This document shows positions 14,055 to 16,997 of a DNA stretch of 16,997 bases, piece by piece. Under the pieces are notes generated by a model. It saw only the letters and a list, made by a program, of their open reading frames with translations, was not told where the DNA came from and made no database searches. Origin of the DNA: Spirochaetaceae bacterium. Lineage in GTDB: Bacteria > Spirochaetota > Spirochaetia > Treponematales > Breznakiellaceae. The position numbers were made by a program, and so were the translations under genes. Position 1 is the first letter of the stretch. Each line of letters begins with the position of its first letter. The stretch is from assembly GCA_031278295.1 (NCBI GenBank), contig JAITKQ010000126.1, positions 1 through 16,997 of the forward strand. Reading direction: 5' to 3'.

Positions 14055-15332
14055 CTATTTGAATCTGTTCTTCTCGTTTTCCAGATTCTCGATCTCTATC
14101 ACCATGAAGCCGCTCCGCAGGCCGTAGGCCAGCGGAACGGGGTTGCAGCCGCCCTTGAAACCAATCGTGGAGATGTTCATCACCACATCGCAGAGGCGGC
14201 AGATCACCTCGTCCTTCCGCTCGTAGTAGCCTGTCGCCCCGCATATATCGCAGGCGTCAAGCCCCACACCGTAAGCTACGGCATTCTTCTTTATCACGAT
14301 GAAGCGGACTTCCGTCCCGTCTTGAGTATTGAGGGCAAAGCGGTGCAGGTGTCCGTCCTCTACCTGGGTGAGCGGGATCAGTATCTCGCCCCCCTCAATC
14401 GTCATCGGCTCGGCGGGGGAAAGGACAACCACCCTTTCCGTATAGCCCTTTAACACCGTCATCGCCAGAACGGAAACGGCAAAGGCCGCCGTCACGGTGA
14501 GGCACCAGCGCCGGCCCGTTCTCCGCGCGGCGCGGACCTTGCGGCGCTCCGCCGGGTTGTTTCCCGCAAGCTTCTCCCTGAAACCCCGGATGAAGAACGC
14601 GAGCGCCGCGAGAAAACTTATACCCATCAGCGCGTAGGTAAACAGGGCGCTGTTGTTCACACCGGCGATTATCACGGCAAAAAGCCAGCGGGCCATCGGT
14701 ATGATCCGCCGCGCCAGCAAAAATTGAACGATTACAATGGCCTGGTTGCAGATTGCGACCACCAGCGCGACGCTAAGCAAGGCCTTTACCGGTATGCCGG
14801 GCAGCGCTTTCGCCGTCTTGTAAATAGCGAGCGCGCCTGTCGTTACGACCGCGAGGCCCGCCGCAAACCCCAAGAGGCAGAACAGAAAATCCGTGCTGAA
14901 TATGCTTTCGCCGGGCAGCACAAATTCCGTCGGGTACAGGAATATCACAGGCAGGGCGTACAGCAGGAGCGCCGCCAGAAGCAGGGTGTTTACCCAGGCG
15001 GGAAAAGCTTCCGCCAAAAAAGGCCTTTTTTGAAAGAAACGTGCTTTTAAAAGGCGTTTTTTCGGCGCTTCCCACAAGAAAAATATGTGCAGAATTCCGA
15101 ATAGCACCGCGAAAGACAGAGTCCAGGTGTTAAAAAAGCCCCGGTGTATTAGCGTCGTCGTCCTGCGAAGCACGGCAATGACGAGGGCCGCCGCCACGCT
15201 GGCGGCGCAACCCCAGGCGGCGGCCCTCTTCCCCCGCTCCCCGCCTTCTTTTATCAGGGCGGCCCAGAGCAGGGCCGTCAGTATACCGGTGATCGTCAAG
15301 TTTTCGATTACCTGAACAAGGTATCTAAGCAT
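14055..15332 (-). CDS. DUF2318 Fe-S membrane protein
   Basis: The 425-residue protein has two parts. Residues 1 to about 310 hold roughly nine or ten hydrophobic segments, with a very basic loop at about 90-105 and another at about 255-275. The C-terminal domain after the last helix is DUF2318: strands around residues 315-360, then the cysteine set Cys361/Cys364 (CDIC), Cys378/Cys381 (CRLC) and Cys396 in GGCNP, probably holding an Fe-S or metal centre outside the cytoplasm. Such proteins accompany P19 in FetMP-type iron uptake loci and are thought to handle electrons or iron. The membrane part shows no REXXE motif of FTR1 permeases. The start is supported by AAGGGGA just before the ATG. A terminator-like structure lies immediately upstream. 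Confidence 0.9.
   Translation of the reverse strand: MLRYLVQVIENLTITGILTALLWAALIKEGGERGKRAAAWGCAASVAAALVIAVLRRTTTLIHRGFFNTWTLSFAVLFGILHIFFLWEAPKKRLLKARFFQKRPFLAEAFPAWVNTLLLAALLLYALPVIFLYPTEFVLPGESIFSTDFLFCLLGFAAGLAVVTTGALAIYKTAKALPGIPVKALLSVALVVAICNQAIVIVQFLLARRIIPMARWLFAVIIAGVNNSALFTYALMGISFLAALAFFIRGFREKLAGNNPAERRKVRAARRTGRRWCLTVTAAFAVSVLAMTVLKGYTERVVVLSPAEPMTIEGGEILIPLTQVEDGHLHRFALNTQDGTEVRFIVIKKNAVAYGVGLDACDICGATGYYERKDEVICRLCDVVMNISTIGFKGGCNPVPLAYGLRSGFMVIEIENLENEKNRFK
15015..15032. repeat. 18-bp perfect palindrome in the DUF2318 gene
   Basis: CAAAAAAGGCCTTTTTTG is fully palindromic, with no loop. A second short palindrome, CTTTTAAAAG, lies at 15044-15053. Both encode the lysine/arginine/phenylalanine-rich loop KRLLKARFFQKRPF. 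Confidence 0.9.
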
Positions 15333-15349
15333 GGTCCCCTTAGTTTAAT

Positions 15350-15393
15350 AGAAAAACAACAAAAAACCCAGCCAGCCGGCCGCCGGGCCTGGC
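15350..15393 (-). terminator. Terminator-like attenuator just before the DUF2318 gene
   Basis: On the minus strand a GC-rich stem (GCCAG pairing with CTGGC at the base, CC/GG pairs continuing inward past two bulges, 15393-15371) is followed by TGGG and the T-rich run TTTTTTGTTGTTTTT. The DUF2318 ATG (15332) comes only about 18 nt after the T-run. Partial termination would lower expression of the membrane genes relative to the P19-like gene, or it may be regulated. Confidence 0.6.
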
Positions 15394-15412
15394 CGCAACG
15401 CGGGTCTCAAGA

Positions 15413-15444
15413 GTTTGTTACGCTTCGCGCGTAAAATCCCAAAA
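15413..15444 (+). repeat. Dispersed short repeat, copy B
   Basis: This stretch matches 3997-4029 over about 33 positions with six or so differences, sharing GTTTGTT, TTCGCGC and AATCCCAAAA. It contains a perfect TTACGC (15418-15423)/GCGTAA (15429-15434) hairpin. It lies antisense to the minus-strand genes. Confidence 0.55.
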
Positions 15445-15500
15445 TAGCCGCTGCCTCTTCCCGCGTATGCCACAGACACAGCCGACGACGGCAAGCCGCA

Positions 15501-15529
15501 ATGCAAATTGTCCTAGCAATCCCTGTCAA
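15501..15529 (-). promoter_or_regulatory. Possible internal promoter for the DUF2318-ABC-FMN genes
   Basis: On the minus strand a perfect TTGACA (15529-15524) is followed after 17 nt by TTGCAT (15506-15501, 3 of 6). It would give a leader of about 160 nt running into the attenuator-like structure at 15393-15350. The -10 is poor. Confidence 0.3.
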
Positions 15530-15556
15530 ACCAAAGGTTCGCGAGAGGCCTGATAA

Positions 15557-15711
15557 TTTTTAGGGCAACGCTGATTAACTTGAGGCCAATCATCGTTGCC
15601 CTAAGGAGAGAGCTCATCTCATTACGCAAATGTGTCAACAAAGTTGACATTCGCATTAAAGTAGCACCGATTTATGCGCATTCGCATAAATCAGTGCTTC
15701 CTTAGGTTTTT
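15557..15711. mobile_element. Palindrome-rich element, possible MITE or structured RNA
   Basis: Three hairpins stand in a row. The first has 16-bp arms with one mismatch (15561-15576 with 15588-15603, beginning TAGGGCAACG). The second is TGTCAAC (15633-15639) with GTTGACA (15643-15649), loop AAA, and imperfect extension. The third has 16-bp arms with one mismatch (15663-15678 with 15683-15698) around CATT. CCTAAGGA (15600-15607) and TCCTTAGG (15699-15706) can close the last two into one domain. The two outer ends, read inward, are alike: AGGGCAACGCTGATT versus AGGAAGCACTGATTT. Runs of five T flank both sides (15557-15561, 15707-15711). No open reading frame is present. Confidence 0.45.
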
Positions 15712-15738
15712 CTTCGCTATGCGGCTTGTCTTACAGTA

Positions 15739-15765
15739 GGGAGACCCGCCTGCGGCGGGTCTCCC
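15739..15765. repeat. Perfect 12-bp GC-rich hairpin
   Basis: GGGAGACCCGCC (15739-15750) and GGCGGGTCTCCC (15754-15765) enclose TGC. No T-run follows on either strand. The core CCCGCCTGCGG recurs at 16858-16868. Confidence 0.9.
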
Positions 15766-15772
15766 GGACGGT

Positions 15773-15799
15773 GGGGTCCGCCGTACGACAGCAGACCCC
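15773..15799. repeat. GGGGTC/GACCCC hairpin
   Basis: GGGGTC (15773-15778) pairs with GACCCC (15794-15799) over a 15-nt loop. The same pair occurs with a 1-nt loop at 1153-1167. Together with the hairpin at 15739-15765 it lies 70-130 nt after the end of the P19-like gene and may block transcription or protect mRNA ends. Confidence 0.6.
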
Positions 15800-15869
15800 G
15801 GCCCTGCGGAACGAAACCTGCAAGCAAGGCAGGCAGGCTACGGTTGAACAGAGCTAAACGGCCTTTCAT

Positions 15870-16460
15870 TTACCAGGACGGGCCTGCGTAATTTACCGTC
15901 CACTCAGCCACAAGCGGTGCGCCCCAGAATCTTCCGGGTACGCCCGTAGCCGCATCAACGTGCAACACATAACCTAGCGCCTCGGGATTCTCTATCGAGA
16001 ACCGTACCGTGTACGTGCCGGCTCCGCCGCCGGGCAGTTTTATGTTTGCCCCGTAGTGCGGCCCGTCGCTCGCGTTCATCGGCATAAACGTGCCCTCCGT
16101 TTTTTCGCCGGTCGATTTGGTTATCTCGTACTTAACGGTCAGAAACGGGACAAAATCCCCAACGCCGAAGCCTAGATCGTTCTCCAGCGCGGAAATATCC
16201 GCCTCCATATGCATGTCCGACTGGGACGCGGGAAGCCCCGCCCCCGCCGGAAGCATGTCCACGGGCTGGAAGTAAACTCCCGCCACATTGAGAGGTCCCA
16301 GCTCATGGTCGTCCCCCAGCGGGAATTCCTCAAAACCGGCTTCCTCGCCAGGGGTTACCATGCTTTCGGGCCTCGTTCCACCCTGCTGCCCGCCGTTAGC
16401 AAACGCTGCGGACGAGCATACCGCAATCAAAAGAAGTACGATCAGATTTCTGATTTTCAT
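15870..16460 (-). CDS. Tp34/P19-family periplasmic metal-binding protein
   Basis: The product has 196 residues with a signal peptide ending AAFA (cleavage near residue 21) and no lipobox, unlike the lipoprotein Tp34. The mature part matches Tp34/P19 closely: EEFPLGDD, GPLNVAGVYFQPVDM, SDMHMEADI, FVPFLTVKYEI, DGPHYGANI and ATGVPGRFW. The family binds iron and copper-type metals in the periplasm and usually feeds an FTR1 permease. The motif normally ending in ADIH reads ADIS here: the histidine is Ser90 (TCC codon), while Met83, His84 and His135 remain. The start is the ATG at 16460 with AAGGAG 7 nt upstream; the longer open frame to 16538 is unlikely. It leads the iron-type set, though a long structured gap separates it from the DUF2318 gene. 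Confidence 0.93.
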   Translation of the reverse strand: MKIRNLIVLLLIAVCSSAAFANGGQQGGTRPESMVTPGEEAGFEEFPLGDDHELGPLNVAGVYFQPVDMLPAGAGLPASQSDMHMEADISALENDLGFGVGDFVPFLTVKYEITKSTGEKTEGTFMPMNASDGPHYGANIKLPGGGAGTYTVRFSIENPEALGYVLHVDAATGVPGRFWGAPLVAEWTVNYAGPSW

Positions 16461-16599
16461 TGTACCACTCCTTATAAAAAAATTTCCCGCCTCCAAAAGG
16501 CCGCGGGTTATTACCACATACACGGCGCAAGCGCCCAAAAATGTCTTAAAGCCAAACCCGGTCTTCTCTCCGGTTAGTTAGCTAAAAAGAACATGAATC

Positions 16600-16628
16600 A
16601 AGGTAGCACCTCCTAACTTTTTTGTCAA
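16600..16628 (-). promoter_or_regulatory. Promoter and dyad upstream of the P19-like gene
   Basis: On the minus strand a perfect TTGACA (16628-16623) precedes TACCTT (16605-16600, 3 of 6) by 17 nt. Between and over the -10 lies TTAGGAGGTGCTACCTTGA. Its core, AGGTAGCACCT on the plus strand (16601-16611), is an AGGT-N3-ACCT dyad, loosely like DtxR/TroR-type metal-repressor sites (11 of 19 against the DtxR consensus by eye). Metal-dependent repression is an inference. Confidence 0.4.
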
Positions 16629-16872
16629 GCGTTTGTTTTGACTAACTGCGTTTTTTTTTAACTAAGTCCGGCAAGACGCGGGGCGCAACGGGGATGAAGG
16701 CGTTTCGGCAACAGCGGCGCTTTTCCACGAAAGAGACCCGGTGTTTTTCCGGAAAACGCCGTTTTTGCAGGCAACCCCCGATCGCAAGGATACGCCGGGT
16801 ATCGAAGGCCCAAGGTGTCTTGAACTTGAATGAAGAATCGGCGTAATTTCGTAGCGCCCCGCCTGCGGGAAC
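16629..16872. other. Intergenic region with a hairpin after the YejA-like gene
   Basis: No gene is supported. CCCGC-CT-GCGGG (16858-16869) lies 3 nt after the minus-strand stop codon of the YejA-like gene, but without a T-run. TTTTCCGGAAAA (16745-16756) is a perfect 12-bp palindrome. A run of eight or nine T on the plus strand lies near 16652-16660. Confidence 0.5.
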
Positions 16873-16997
16873 TCAGCGTACCCACCAGCAGTCAAGTCCG
16901 ATGTCGTATTTGGGGCGGACTCCGGGGATGCCGAATTTGTTCCTGTAGGCGAGGCGGTAGTTGGCAAGATACCATTGGGGGATCATGTAGCTGTTCC
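16873..16997 (-). CDS. C-terminal end of a YejA-like oligopeptide-binding protein (partial)
   Basis: The last 41 residues of a gene running off the window edge are readable on the minus strand, ending IGLDCWWVR and a TGA at 16875-16873. The pattern IPQWYLANYRLAYRNKFG, then PKY, then G-D-x-WW is the conserved C-terminus of YejA-type family 5 solute-binding proteins. These are periplasmic or lipid-anchored receptors of peptide ABC importers such as the microcin C uptake system YejABEF. Any yejBEF-type permease and ATPase genes are not downstream; the P19-like gene follows instead, so they may lie upstream or be elsewhere. The call rests on 41 residues only. Confidence 0.75.
   Translation of the reverse strand, partial: NSYMIPQWYLANYRLAYRNKFGIPGVRPKYDIGLDCWWVR

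Noticed and set aside
14011..14244. N-terminal extension of the first permease
   Set aside because: The extra 78 codons are an out-of-frame copy of the DUF2318 coding sequence; FtsX proteins start just before TM1.
16662..16967. 101-codon minus-strand frame near the right end
   Set aside because: It overlaps the in-frame YejA-like C-terminus in another frame and has no recognisable pattern.
1..16997. tRNA, rRNA or CRISPR array
   Set aside because: I saw no T-loop/anticodon pattern, no rRNA motif and no regularly spaced direct repeats with unique spacers.

Overview
This window most likely comes from a moderately GC-rich spirochaete, probably a Treponema-type organism such as the insect-gut or free-living species. 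The main evidence is a periplasmic protein at 15870-16460 that closely resembles the treponemal antigen Tp34 (P19 family). A treponeme-like lipoprotein TRAP binding protein and an iron-type ABC/Fe-S/FMN cluster agree with this. The assignment is made by eye, without a search.

Layout, plus strand, left to right. A hairpin-rich repeat (32-112) precedes a small secreted TPR protein (139-813). After a non-coding gap come an acetate-type SatP/YaaH transporter (1301-1900) and a stand-alone ferredoxin with four [4Fe-4S] motifs (2423-2842), each behind its own sigma70-type promoter. A sugar-acid module follows: a TRAP transporter (dctP 2975-3994, dctQ 4306-4788, dctM 4785-6074), a KDPG aldolase (6126-6782) and a KDG kinase (6779-7876). 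The transporter would import a sugar acid, the kinase would make KDPG, and the aldolase would split it to pyruvate and glyceraldehyde 3-phosphate. An intrinsic terminator separates dctP from dctQM. A CRP/FNR-like dyad lies at the dctP promoter. A complete polyphosphate kinase gene (8008-10101) closes the plus-strand half.

Minus strand, read right to left. The end of a YejA-like solute-binding protein (16997-16873) comes first. Then follows an iron-type gene set: a Tp34/P19-like metal-binding protein (16460-15870), a DUF2318 Fe-S membrane protein (15332-14055), two FtsX/MacB-type permeases (14010-12694 and 12627-11491), a LolD/MacB-type ATPase (11396-10695) and an FMN-binding lipoprotein with a flavinylation motif (10702-10283). 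The set resembles P19/FetMP-type iron systems, but no FTR1 permease is visible. The 537-base gap between the P19-like gene and the rest holds a palindrome-rich element that may be a miniature transposon, further hairpins, and a terminator-like attenuator just before the DUF2318 gene.

The most unusual signal is a set of perfect or near-perfect inverted repeats, several with 10-15 bp arms and only 3-4 nt loops. They lie inside coding sequences (KDPG aldolase twice, both ABC permeases, kinase, DUF2318 gene) as well as in intergenic DNA.
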